Below, in pieces: positions 1 to 8,929 of a DNA stretch of 64,000 bases (positions within the stretch are counted from its first letter, which is position 1; each line of letters opens with the position of its first letter). The translations under genes and the position numbers were made by a program. The stretch lies in contig NZ_SWJZ01000014.1 of NCBI RefSeq assembly GCF_005144475.1, positions 1 through 64,000 of the forward strand, in the 5' to 3' direction. The DNA is from Rhodobacter capsulatus (lineage in GTDB: Bacteria > Pseudomonadota > Alphaproteobacteria > Rhodobacterales > Rhodobacteraceae). Below the pieces are notes generated by a model, which was given only the letters and a program-made list of their open reading frames with translations, was not told where the DNA came from and did no database searches.

Positions 1-836
1 ACATCACCTCGCTGGCGGGGGCCGCGATCGACCGCGCCGCCGTCAACCAGCCGCCTGCCGCCCCCGCCGCCGCGCCCCGTCCCGCCGCGCCAAGTGCCAG
101 CCCGGTGGCGAAACCCGCCGCCCCCGCCCGGACCGCCCCCGCCCAGACCGGCGCCGAGCCGATCCGCCACCGCGTCGCCCGCGGCGAAACCGCCTATTCG
201 ATCGCGCGCTATTACAATGTCCCGGCGAAATCGGTGGCGGACTGGAACGGCCTGCCCGCCGATCTGAGCGTGCGCGAAGGCCAGATGCTGATGATCCCGC
301 CCGCGACCGGCGCCGCGCCGCGGCCCGCCACCGCGGCGCTGACCGAACCGGGCGAAGGCTCGCCCACGCCCGAGCCGCCCTCGGCGGCGAAACCGCTGCC
401 GAAAGAGGTGCCGCCGAAAGCCTCGGCCCCGGTCGACAAATCCGCCGCCCCCGATCTGGGCGCCGCCCGCACCGAGGCTTCGCGCAGCTCGAAATTCGTC
501 ATGCCGGTGCCGGGTGCGATCATCCGCCCCTATGCCAAGGGCAAGAACGACGGCGTCGACATCCGCGCCGCCGCCGGAACCGCGGTCAAGGCCGCCGATG
601 CGGGCACGGTCGCGGCGATCACCAAGGACACCGAACAGGTGCCGATCCTGGTTCTGCGCCACGAGGGCGGGCTGCTGACCGTCTATGCCAATATCGACGG
701 CATCACCGTCGCCAAGGGCGACCGGATCAGCCGCGGCCAGAGCATCGCCAAGGTCCGCGCGGGCGACACCGGCTTTTTGCATTTCGAGGTCCGCAAGGGC
801 TACGACTCGGTCGATCCGATGCCCTATCTGGACTGA
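1..836 (+). CDS. LysM/M23 (LytM-like) murein hydrolase activator, 5' end missing
   Basis: The frame is open at the left edge, so about 277 C-terminal residues are seen. After an Ala/Pro-rich linker comes a LysM peptidoglycan-binding module (HRVARGETAYSIARYYNVP to GQMLMIP), a second Pro/Ala linker, and a C-terminal LytM/M23 fold ending in LHFEVRKG. In active M23 peptidases zinc is bound by HxxxD and HxH. Here the first motif reads NDGVD and the second FLHFE, so both lack a histidine. That is the pattern of NlpD/EnvC proteins, which activate amidases rather than cleave murein themselves. It probably acts in the periplasm at the septum. A terminator follows. Confidence 0.82.
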   Translation, partial: ITSLAGAAIDRAAVNQPPAAPAAAPRPAAPSASPVAKPAAPARTAPAQTGAEPIRHRVARGETAYSIARYYNVPAKSVADWNGLPADLSVREGQMLMIPPATGAAPRPATAALTEPGEGSPTPEPPSAAKPLPKEVPPKASAPVDKSAAPDLGAARTEASRSSKFVMPVPGAIIRPYAKGKNDGVDIRAAAGTAVKAADAGTVAAITKDTEQVPILVLRHEGGLLTVYANIDGITVAKGDRISRGQSIAKVRAGDTGFLHFEVRKGYDSVDPMPYLD

Positions 837-896
837 GCCCCGGGCCCGGGGGCCGAACCGGACCGCATCACCGTCCCGCCACAGGGCGGGTGTCGC

Positions 897-922
897 AAAA
901 GGGGGCCTTGGCCCCCTTTTTT
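897..922 (+). terminator. Rho-independent terminator after the LysM/M23 gene
   Basis: An 11-bp perfect stem (AAAAGGGGGCC / GGCCCCCTTTT) with a tiny TT loop runs straight into TTTTTT. It lies 60 bp after the stop of the LysM/M23 gene and ahead of the transporter gene. Confidence 0.85.
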
Positions 923-1007
923 GTGCCGGTCACAAGAACTTGACCTCTCTGGCCGGGAAGCGCAATTTGCCGTGGGGGGAGGACACCCCAGCAACAGAGG
1001 GGTGGCC

Positions 1008-2687
1008 ATGGCGCTTTTGAATTTCCTGAGCACGATCTCGCCGGTGGGGCTGGCGACGGCGGCGCTGGCGCTGGCGGGGGCGCTGGGTCTGCTTCTGGGC
1101 GGGCTGAACTGGCGCGGCATCGGGCTGGGCATCGGCGGGGTGCTGTTCGCGGGGCTCTTCGTCGGTCACTGGACCTCGGTCGCGGGCCTGCATCTTGCCC
1201 CGGAAATGCTGGAATTCGTGCGCGAATTCGGCCTCATCATCTTCGTCTTCACGATCGGCATCCAGGTCGGCCCGGGCTTTTTCGCCTCGTTGCAGCGCGC
1301 CGGTCTGCAGTTCAACCTGATCGCCGCCGCGATCGTCCTTCTGGGCGTGGCGACCACGGTGGCGCTGCATTTCCTTGCCGACATTCCGGTGCCCGCACTG
1401 GTCGGGCTGATGTCGGGGGCGGTGACGAACACCCCGGGGCTGGGCGCGGCAACGCAGGTGCTGAAGGATGCGGGCATCCCTTCGGAGGTGATTTCGGAAG
1501 CCTCGCTCGGCTATGCCGTCGCCTATCCCTTTGGTATAATTGGCATCTTGCTGACGATGATCGCGGTGCGGCAGGTGCTGGCGATCCGCATCGAGCGCGA
1601 AGAGGCGGAGTTCGAGGCGACCCGGGCCAAGGGCGGCACGAAGGAGCTGCCCGCGCTCAATGTGGTGGTGCGCAACCCCAATCTTGAAGGGCTGGAGCTG
1701 GGCGAGGTGCCCGATCTTTACGATCAGGGCGTGGTGGTGTCGCGGCTCAAGCGCGGCGAGGTGCTGATGCATCCCCTGCGCTCGATGGCGCTGCACATGG
1801 GCGACGTGCTGCATCTGGTCGGCCCCGCGGACAAGCTGCATGCGATGGTGCTGATCCTGGGCGAGGAGGTGGATGTCTCGCTCACCTCGACCAAGGGCAC
1901 GCAGCTGAGCTGGCAGCGCGTCGCGGTGACGGCGCAAAAGGCGCTGGGCAAGCATATCCGCGATCTGGGGCTCGAGGAACGCTCGGTCTCGATTTCCCGC
2001 GTCACCCGGGCGGGGACGCAGCTGCCGGTCGAGCCCGATCTGGCGCTGCAATTCGGCGACATCCTGACCGTGGTCGGCGCCCCCGCCGATATCGAGGCGG
2101 TGAAGCCGCTCTTCGGCGATCAGATGAAAAGCCTGGATCTGGTGCAGTTTTCCGGCGTCTTCTTCGGCATCCTGCTCGGCGTGATCCTCGGCTCGATCCC
2201 GATCGCCTTTCCGGGCCTGCCCGCGCCGCTGAAACTGGGGCTGGCGGGGGGGCCGCTCGTCGCGGCGATCCTGCTCTCGCGCATCGGTTTCATCGGTCCC
2301 TTCGTCTTCTTCATGCCGCCCGTCGCCAACCATGCGCTGCGCGAGCTGGGCATCGTGCTGTTCCTCTCGGCGGTCGGGCTGAAGGCGGGCGGGCAATTCG
2401 TGCAGACGCTGATCCACGGGCCGGGGCTTTCATGGATGCTCTACGGCATGGTGATCACCCTCGTGCCGCTGATGATCGTGGGCTTCGTCGCCCGCATCGT
2501 CTATCGGGTGAACTACCTGAGCCTTTCGGGCGTGCTGGCGGGCTCGATGACCGATCCGCCCGCGCTCGCCTTTGCCAATGGCATGTCGGGCTCGGCGGCG
2601 GCCTCGGTCGGCTATGCCTCGGTCTATCCGCTGGTGATGTGCATGCGGATCCTTGCGCCGCAGATCATCGTGCTGTTGTTGCTGTGA
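1008..2687 (+). CDS. AspT/YidE/YbjL-type transporter with two RCK_C domains
   Basis: 559-residue inner-membrane protein. A hydrophobic N-terminal half (about five helices, residues 1-190) and C-terminal half (about 385-559) flank a soluble middle with two TrkA-C/RCK_C modules. These contain GDVLHLVGPADKLHAM and GDILTVVGAPADIEAV. This duplicated-half architecture with a central RCK pair is typical of the AAE exchanger family (E. coli YidE/YbjL, Tetragenococcus AspT). The substrate cannot be read from sequence. Start: ATG at 1008, which begins a hydrophobic helix; an earlier in-frame extension has no membrane character. It stands alone between a terminator and xthA. Confidence 0.85.
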   Translation: MALLNFLSTISPVGLATAALALAGALGLLLGGLNWRGIGLGIGGVLFAGLFVGHWTSVAGLHLAPEMLEFVREFGLIIFVFTIGIQVGPGFFASLQRAGLQFNLIAAAIVLLGVATTVALHFLADIPVPALVGLMSGAVTNTPGLGAATQVLKDAGIPSEVISEASLGYAVAYPFGIIGILLTMIAVRQVLAIRIEREEAEFEATRAKGGTKELPALNVVVRNPNLEGLELGEVPDLYDQGVVVSRLKRGEVLMHPLRSMALHMGDVLHLVGPADKLHAMVLILGEEVDVSLTSTKGTQLSWQRVAVTAQKALGKHIRDLGLEERSVSISRVTRAGTQLPVEPDLALQFGDILTVVGAPADIEAVKPLFGDQMKSLDLVQFSGVFFGILLGVILGSIPIAFPGLPAPLKLGLAGGPLVAAILLSRIGFIGPFVFFMPPVANHALRELGIVLFLSAVGLKAGGQFVQTLIHGPGLSWMLYGMVITLVPLMIVGFVARIVYRVNYLSLSGVLAGSMTDPPALAFANGMSGSAAASVGYASVYPLVMCMRILAPQIIVLLLL

Positions 2688-2718
2688 CCCGGGCCACCCC
2701 CGCCCGGAAGGAGAGACC

Positions 2719-3498
2719 ATGAAGATCGCCACCTTCAACATCAACGGCATCAAGGCCCGCGCCGAGGCCCTGCCCGCCTGGCTGCGCGCGGCCGAAGCCG
2801 ATGTCGTGCTGCTGCAGGAGATCAAATCGACCGACGAGGCCTTCCCGCAGGAGGTTCTCGACGGCACCGGCTACACGGTGCACACGCACGGGCAGAAAGG
2901 CTTCAACGGCGTGGCGATCCTGTCGCGGCTGCCGCTGGAAGATGTCCGCCGCGGCCTGCCCGGCGACGACAGCGACGATCAGGCCCGCTGGATCGAGGCG
3001 ACGGTGATCGGCACCCGCGCGGTGCGGGTCTGCGGGCTTTACCTGCCGAATGGCAACCCGGCGCCGGGGCCGAAATACGATTACAAGCTTCACTGGATGG
3101 CGCGGATGCAGGCGCGGGTGGAAACCCTGCTGAAAACCGAGGAGCCGCTGGTTTTCGCGGGCGATTACAACGTGATCCCGCAAGACGAGGACGCCGCGAA
3201 ACCGGACAGCTGGCGCGCGGATGCGCTGGCCCTGCCCGAGAGCCGCGCGGCGTTCCGGCGGATCGTGAACCTTGGCCTGACCGATGCCTTCCGCGCCCGG
3301 GTGCCCGGTCCGGGGCAGTATTCGTTCTGGGATTATCAGGCGGGCGCCTGGCAGAAAAACAACGGCATCCGCATCGACCACCTGCTGCTGAGCCCCCAGG
3401 CGGCCGATCTGTTGCGCGATGCGGGCATCGACAAGGAGGTCCGCGCGGGCGAGAAACCCTCGGATCACGTGCCGGTCTGGATCGAGCTGGACGCCTGA
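2719..3498 (+). CDS. xthA: Exodeoxyribonuclease III (AP endonuclease)
   Basis: 259 residues, the usual length of the exonuclease III/AP-endonuclease family of base-excision repair enzymes. The EEP-fold signatures are in order: FNINGIKAR at the N-terminus, the metal-binding LLQEIKS, the catalytic GDYNVIP, and the C-terminal SDHVPVW that carries the Asp-His pair. Start: ATG preceded by AAGGAGAG. The distance from the upstream transporter is only 31 bp, so the two may be co-transcribed. It converges with the FAD monooxygenase. Confidence 0.93.
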   Translation: MKIATFNINGIKARAEALPAWLRAAEADVVLLQEIKSTDEAFPQEVLDGTGYTVHTHGQKGFNGVAILSRLPLEDVRRGLPGDDSDDQARWIEATVIGTRAVRVCGLYLPNGNPAPGPKYDYKLHWMARMQARVETLLKTEEPLVFAGDYNVIPQDEDAAKPDSWRADALALPESRAAFRRIVNLGLTDAFRARVPGPGQYSFWDYQAGAWQKNNGIRIDHLLLSPQAADLLRDAGIDKEVRAGEKPSDHVPVWIELDA

Positions 3499-3531
3499 GC
3501 CTGACTTGCGGGGCGCCTATTTCCGCGGCCC

Positions 3532-4704
3532 CTATTTGCGCGGGGCCGTCACGTCGTGGCCATAGACCCAGTCGAAGCGGCCCAAGATCTTGCCCGGCGC
3601 AATCGCCGAGGCCGTGCGCAGCGCCAGATGCCCGATGACGCGGGCCGGGCCCGAGAGGTGATAGTTGCGGGCGTTTTCATTCGCCGCCTCGACGATCGCC
3701 TCGCAGCGCCCGCGCCGCGCCGCCTGATAGGCGGCCAGCCCCTCGGCGTCGCTTTGCGCTTCCGCCAGCGAGGCCGCCAGCACCCAGGCATCTTCCAGCG
3801 CCATCACCGCGCCCTGCGCCATGAAGGGCAAGGTGGGATGCGCCGCATCGCCGAGGATCGCCGCGCCGCGGCCCTGCCAGACCCGCGCCACGCGGTGCCG
3901 GAACAGCCCCCAAAGCCAGGGCTCCTTCACCGCCTCAAGCCAGTCCTGCACCTGCGGGCAGAAGTCCTCGAAGGCGGCCAGCAGGCTGCGCGGATCGTCG
4001 CGATGCGACCAGCCCTCGGCGGTCCAGCGCTGCCGTTCCTCGACCGCCACGATGTTGCGCAGGCCGCGCCCGATCGGATAGCTGACCAGATGCCGCCCGT
4101 CGCCCATGAAGACCTGCGCCACCTTGGGCTCGGCATCGTCGCAGGGCACCAGCGTCCGCCAGGCGACCTGATGGGTGAAAAAGGGCCGCCCCTCGCCGTT
4201 CAGCGCGCGCCGCACCCGCGATTGCAGCCCGTCGGCGCCGATCAGAAGGCCGGTCTCGATCTCCTCGCCCTTGAGCATCTTCAGCCGCGGCGGATGCAGG
4301 CCCAGCGTGACCTCGGCCACGCGTTGCTGCAGCTTGATCTCGACGCCCGCCGCGCGCGCGCCCTCGGCCAGAAGCTCAATCAGCCGGGCGCGATGCAAAA
4401 GCCGGTATTCCTCGCCCGGGCGCAGCCGCGCCAGATCGAGCCGCGTCACCCGCTTGCCGGTCTCGCCCTCGCGCAGCTCGATCGCCTCGGCCTGCGGACC
4501 GGCCGCGGCCAGCGCCTCGCCCAGACCAAGCGCATGCAGCACCCGCGCGCCATTGGGCGAAATCTGCAGGCCCGCGCCGACCTCGCGGATCGCATCGGCC
4601 TGTTCCAGCACTGTCACCTCGGCGCCCCGAAGCGCCAGCGCCCGGGCCACCGCAAGACCCGCAACCCCGGCCCCAAGCACCGTCACCTTCCGACCGATCA
4701 GCAC
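3532..4704 (-). CDS. FAD-dependent monooxygenase (UbiH/salicylate hydroxylase class)
   Basis: 390 residues, a class A flavoprotein hydroxylase. The N-terminal Rossmann motif VLGAGVAGLAVARAL binds ADP of FAD, GADGLQSRVRRAL is the DG-type motif, and LGDAAHPTLPFMAQGA is the GD motif contacting the riboflavin. The family uses NAD(P)H and O2 to hydroxylate aromatic or related rings. The exact substrate is not deducible; salicylate/3-hydroxybenzoate 6-hydroxylase-like enzymes are the nearest by motif spacing. Start: GTG at 4704 with GGAAAGG upstream; a longer frame exists but adds non-family residues. The stop region is tandemly duplicated (see findings). Confidence 0.82.
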   Translation of the reverse strand: MLIGRKVTVLGAGVAGLAVARALALRGAEVTVLEQADAIREVGAGLQISPNGARVLHALGLGEALAAAGPQAEAIELREGETGKRVTRLDLARLRPGEEYRLLHRARLIELLAEGARAAGVEIKLQQRVAEVTLGLHPPRLKMLKGEEIETGLLIGADGLQSRVRRALNGEGRPFFTHQVAWRTLVPCDDAEPKVAQVFMGDGRHLVSYPIGRGLRNIVAVEERQRWTAEGWSHRDDPRSLLAAFEDFCPQVQDWLEAVKEPWLWGLFRHRVARVWQGRGAAILGDAAHPTLPFMAQGAVMALEDAWVLAASLAEAQSDAEGLAAYQAARRGRCEAIVEAANENARNYHLSGPARVIGHLALRTASAIAPGKILGRFDWVYGHDVTAPRK

Positions 4705-4756
4705 GACCAGACCCTTTCCGAACCGTTGGACCCCGCCCGACCCGGAGCCGTCTTCC

Positions 4757-4790
4757 AAAAAAAAGCACCGGCCCCTGCTGGTGCCGGTGT
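4757..4790 (-). terminator. Rho-independent terminator after dksA
   Basis: On the minus strand a CACCGGCACC / GGGGCCGGTG stem (one mismatch) is followed by an eight-T run. It lies about 90 bp downstream of dksA. Confidence 0.7.
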
Positions 4791-4881
4791 CCCATGTCCT
4801 TGCGCGAAATCAAACCCCCCGCGCTGGGGCGTCGCGTCGCACCCCCTGTCGCACCCCCCCCTGTCGAGGCGGCGGCCGGGG

Positions 4882-5304
4882 TCAGTCGTCGCGGTGCACG
4901 CGCTCGCGGCGTTCGTGTTTTTCCTGTGCTTCCAGCGTCATCGTGGCGATCGGCCGGGCGTCAAGCCGCTTGAGCGAGATCGGCTCGCCGGTCATTTCGC
5001 AATAGCCGTATTCGCCATTCTCGATCCGGCGCAGCGCGGCGTCGATCTTCGAGACCAGCTTGCGCTGCCGGTCGCGGGTGCGCAATTCCAGCGCGCGGTC
5101 GGTTTCCTCGCTGGCGCGGTCGGCCAGATCGGGCACGTTGCGCGCCGATTCGGCAAGCCCTTCGAGGGTTTCGAGCGATTGTTCGAGCAGTTCCGATTTC
5201 CACGCCATCAGCTTGCGGCGGAAATATTCAAGCTGCCTTTCGTTCATGAAAGGCTCGTCTTCGGCCGGGCGGTAATTGTCGGGAAGGAAGGTCTCGGCTT
5301 TCAT
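4882..5304 (-). CDS. dksA: RNA polymerase-binding transcription factor DksA (single-cysteine type)
   Basis: About 140 residues from the family-typical MKAETFLP start. DksA inserts a coiled coil into the RNA polymerase secondary channel and, with ppGpp, adjusts stringent-response promoters. Visible parts are the coiled coil (roughly residues 25-95) with the tip motif DLADRA, matching the DxxDxA of E. coli DksA, and a C-terminal globular part. That part has one cysteine (C102 in GYCEMTGEPI) instead of the four zinc ligands. R. sphaeroides DksA is known to lack the four-cysteine zinc site, so this is expected in the group. In-frame starts at 5334 and 5355 would add 10-17 residues. Confidence 0.88.
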   Translation of the reverse strand: MKAETFLPDNYRPAEDEPFMNERQLEYFRRKLMAWKSELLEQSLETLEGLAESARNVPDLADRASEETDRALELRTRDRQRKLVSKIDAALRRIENGEYGYCEMTGEPISLKRLDARPIATMTLEAQEKHERRERVHRDD

Positions 5305-5498
5305 CGCGTCACTCACTGTCGGGCCCTCGGTCATGTCGGGGTTGCCCCCCGGCACCGCTGCGGGCTCACTTACCCTAACGCGCTTGGGTTGTCACCCCCG
5401 CTTTGCGGCTGCGGCATCTTTCCTGCGCCGATCCCGCGCGGCGCTTGCGGCGATTTTGGCGCCCGGCTAGGCTTTCGGCAGCAAGCAAGGAGAGGCAA

Positions 5499-6341
<843 letters not shown>

Positions 6342-6350
6342 GCGCGGCCC

Positions 6351-7445
6351 TCAGCGCGGCAGGACGGTGACCCGGCAGGTCGCGGGGGCGGGGCCGATCT
6401 CGCCCAGCCACAGCACCCCGGCCTGCTGCAGGTCGATCTCGAGCAGGCAATCGCCCTCCCGGTCGGGGGCGCGCACCAGAAGCGTCGTCTCCAGCGTGCC
6501 GCCCGGCGGCAGCGGCCGGGTGAACGGCTGCTGGCCGTCAAGCCACTGCAAAAGGCTGCCATCGGGCGCGCGCCAGTGGTTGCCCAGCGTCAGACCGCTT
6601 TCGCGGCTGGGCGCCCAGAGCTGATCGGTGCTGTTGCGCAAGGTCACCGGCACCTCGCACAGGCCGCATGCGGGCATCTCCAGCTGCGCGGGCGCGGTGA
6701 TTTCGGCCGAAAGCGACCAGAGCGGGAAGACCCCGGGGCTGGTTCCCGTCACCGCATCCATGCGCCGGCGCAGGATGTCGGTCCACAGCTCCAGGATCTT
6801 GCCGTTGAAAAGCTTGCCATGTTCCGAGGGAATGGTGTCGAGCGTGCAGTTCGGCAGGTTGGCGCGCAACAGCGCCTCGGCGTCGTGAAAGCGCGACAGC
6901 GGGTTGGTCTCGTCATGGCGCCCGAGGATGAAGGCCGCGCGGCCGCCATAGGGGGTGATCTGGAGCGGGTTGAGACAGATCAGCAGGGCGACCGGGTGCT
7001 CGGCCGCGGTCAGCAGTTGCGCGGTCTTCTGCGCCAGAAGCGCGCCCTGACAATTGCCGCCCAGAAACAGCGGCCCCGAGAGACCGAGAGACAGCACCTC
7101 CTCGGCGCACATCGCCGCCAGATGCAGATGGGTCTTTGCCCCGGGCTTCACCACCAGATGCCCCGAGCGCATGCCGTAAAGCGGCTGATCGGGGCCAAGC
7201 GCGGCGGCCAGCGCCGCGAAGGGCGCATAGCCCTGACAACTCCAGACGAGCGGCGGGCGCGAGCCCGCGACATTGACCCCGAAGATCAGCCCGTTGGCGC
7301 TGACCACCTCGCCCTGCCACCAGGGCCGGGTGACCGCCGCGATTTTCTTGCGCAGATCGGCCACGAGCGCCGGATCGATCAGCCCCGCCCCGGCGGGGGC
7401 GGCGGCCGGGCTGTCCTGCACGGCGGGAGAGGCGATCTTGCTCAT
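6351..7445 (-). CDS. Thioesterase-like alpha/beta hydrolase with Cys nucleophile and C-terminal beta domain
   Basis: 364 residues, last gene of the seven-gene minus-strand operon. Residues about 40-240 resemble the thioesterase domains that release products from carrier proteins: substrate loop LVWSCQGYAPF, nucleophile elbow GGNCQG, acid LGRHDETN and base SEHGKL. The nucleophile is Cys132 rather than Ser, with D178 and H209 as likely partners. Residues about 255-364 (VPVTLRNSTDQLW to WLGEIG) look like an Ig/NBR1-type beta-sandwich. Likely role: hydrolysis or cyclising release of the acyl chain from the operon's carrier protein. Its ATG overlaps the upstream stop (ATGA). Confidence 0.7.
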   Translation of the reverse strand: MSKIASPAVQDSPAAAPAGAGLIDPALVADLRKKIAAVTRPWWQGEVVSANGLIFGVNVAGSRPPLVWSCQGYAPFAALAAALGPDQPLYGMRSGHLVVKPGAKTHLHLAAMCAEEVLSLGLSGPLFLGGNCQGALLAQKTAQLLTAAEHPVALLICLNPLQITPYGGRAAFILGRHDETNPLSRFHDAEALLRANLPNCTLDTIPSEHGKLFNGKILELWTDILRRRMDAVTGTSPGVFPLWSLSAEITAPAQLEMPACGLCEVPVTLRNSTDQLWAPSRESGLTLGNHWRAPDGSLLQWLDGQQPFTRPLPPGGTLETTLLVRAPDREGDCLLEIDLQQAGVLWLGEIGPAPATCRVTVLPR

Positions 7446-8908
7446 GTTCGCCGCAACCAGCCGTTGACGTTGAACGTCGCATTATAGCCGAACCGGTCGC
7501 AATACTGCGTGTCGATCGCGTAATCGGCGCCGCGGCGGGCCAAAAAGGCGTCGATCGCGCGCGAGGGCGGCGAGAGCGCCGAGGCCACCGCCGCGATGTC
7601 GGCGGCATCGCGAAACGCGCCGTCCTCGATGATCACGTAATCGCCCGGGGTCAGATGCGGATCGATGTAGTCCAGAACCGCGGTGCAGGTCGCCTCGTCA
7701 TGGGCGGAATCCTCGATCACCAGCAGCGGATGGCCGAGGCGGCGCAGCTCCTCGGGCGGCAGCACCCGCGCCAGATCGCGGGCGTCGCCGATGCGGGCAT
7801 CGACCTGCGGATGCGCGCTGGGGTTGCGCGGCAAAAGATCGATGCTGATCACCGGCCCGGGCAGGCCCAGCGCCGCCATCATGTCGGCCAGCCATTCGGT
7901 CCGCCCGCCTTCCAGACTGCCGATCTCGATCACCGCGGCCGGTTTCAGCGCGCCCAGCAACGCCAGATAATTCGCCATGTCGAGCGGGTTGAGCAGCATC
8001 GCCCGGCCCTTGTAGCGGGTCTCGAGGCTGCCCTTGAGCAGGTCGGTCAGCACCGCGTCGGGAAGCGCGCTGGAAAACTCCCGCGCCCCGCCGCCCTGCC
8101 CCGCCGCCGGTCCTGGCCCCGATCCCGCCGGCGCCAGCATCGGGCGGCTGGCATCGAGCCGTTCCAGCTCGGCGATCTTGCACAGGCTGCGCAGCGGGGG
8201 GCTCAGTTCCAGCGCGGCCAGCACCGCCGACAGCGCCCCCTCGCGGTCCGCCGCCAGCCGCGGCTGCGGCACGATCACCGCCAGACCGAACAGAAGCGGC
8301 AGCCAGACGACATGAAACTCTGCCCCGCGTTCGGCCAGAAAATCCTCGATCGCGGTCTTGACGCCATTGCGCGGACCGCCCTCGTGCTCGGCATGGGCAA
8401 AGCCCGCATTGTAGCCCCCGGGCGAGAGGCCGCGCTCCCGCGGCAAGAGCCCGCCGATGCGGAAAGGCTGGCGATGCGCGGCGGGGATGCGGTCGGGGCA
8501 ATAGTAAAGATCGCGCCGCGCATAGGGCCATTCGACATCGTGGCAGATGCTGATCGGCGCATCGGGCGCAAGCGGGCCTTCGCGGCCGTAGATCGCCTCC
8601 AGCTCGTGATACATCGTGTACCAGTTGTGGTCGCCGTCCAGCAGCACGACATCGGCGGGCAGAAGAGCGCCCAGCACCTCAAGGCTGGGGTGCGGATGCA
8701 GCGCCACCGTCCCGGCGAAGCGATCCCCCAGCCGCGCCAGCTCGGGCCCGGGTTCGGGATCGACGATGTCAAGCCGCGCCCCGGCGGCCTTGGCCCAGGC
8801 GGCCAGAAGCCGGGAATGGCGGCCCGCATCGGCGCCGACCTCGATCACGCGGCGCGCTTCGGCGGCTTCCAGGATGGGTTTGACGACACTTGGCCAGAAT
8901 TGGAACAC
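7442..8908 (-). CDS. Two-domain protein: class I methyltransferase plus CmcI-like hydroxylase/methyltransferase
   Basis: 488 residues. The N-terminal half (1-230) has the SAM-binding pattern VIEVGADAGRHSRLLAAWA and VLLDGDHNWYTMYHELEAI. After a Gly/Pro-rich linker (around 265-280) the C-terminal half (285-488) has VIEIGSLEGGRTEWLADMM and LLVIEDSAHDEATC to DYVIIEDG. That matches the CmcI/cephalosporin-hydroxylase group, whose members are SAM methyltransferase folds acting on small molecules. The substrate is unknown; O-methylation of the operon product is the simplest idea. Start: GTG at 8908 with GGAGA 8 bases upstream. It overlaps the thioesterase gene by four bases. Confidence 0.72.
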   Translation of the reverse strand: MFQFWPSVVKPILEAAEARRVIEVGADAGRHSRLLAAWAKAAGARLDIVDPEPGPELARLGDRFAGTVALHPHPSLEVLGALLPADVVLLDGDHNWYTMYHELEAIYGREGPLAPDAPISICHDVEWPYARRDLYYCPDRIPAAHRQPFRIGGLLPRERGLSPGGYNAGFAHAEHEGGPRNGVKTAIEDFLAERGAEFHVVWLPLLFGLAVIVPQPRLAADREGALSAVLAALELSPPLRSLCKIAELERLDASRPMLAPAGSGPGPAAGQGGGAREFSSALPDAVLTDLLKGSLETRYKGRAMLLNPLDMANYLALLGALKPAAVIEIGSLEGGRTEWLADMMAALGLPGPVISIDLLPRNPSAHPQVDARIGDARDLARVLPPEELRRLGHPLLVIEDSAHDEATCTAVLDYIDPHLTPGDYVIIEDGAFRDAADIAAVASALSPPSRAIDAFLARRGADYAIDTQYCDRFGYNATFNVNGWLRRT

Positions 8909-8929
8909 GGGGCTGTCTCCGAAGAAGGG

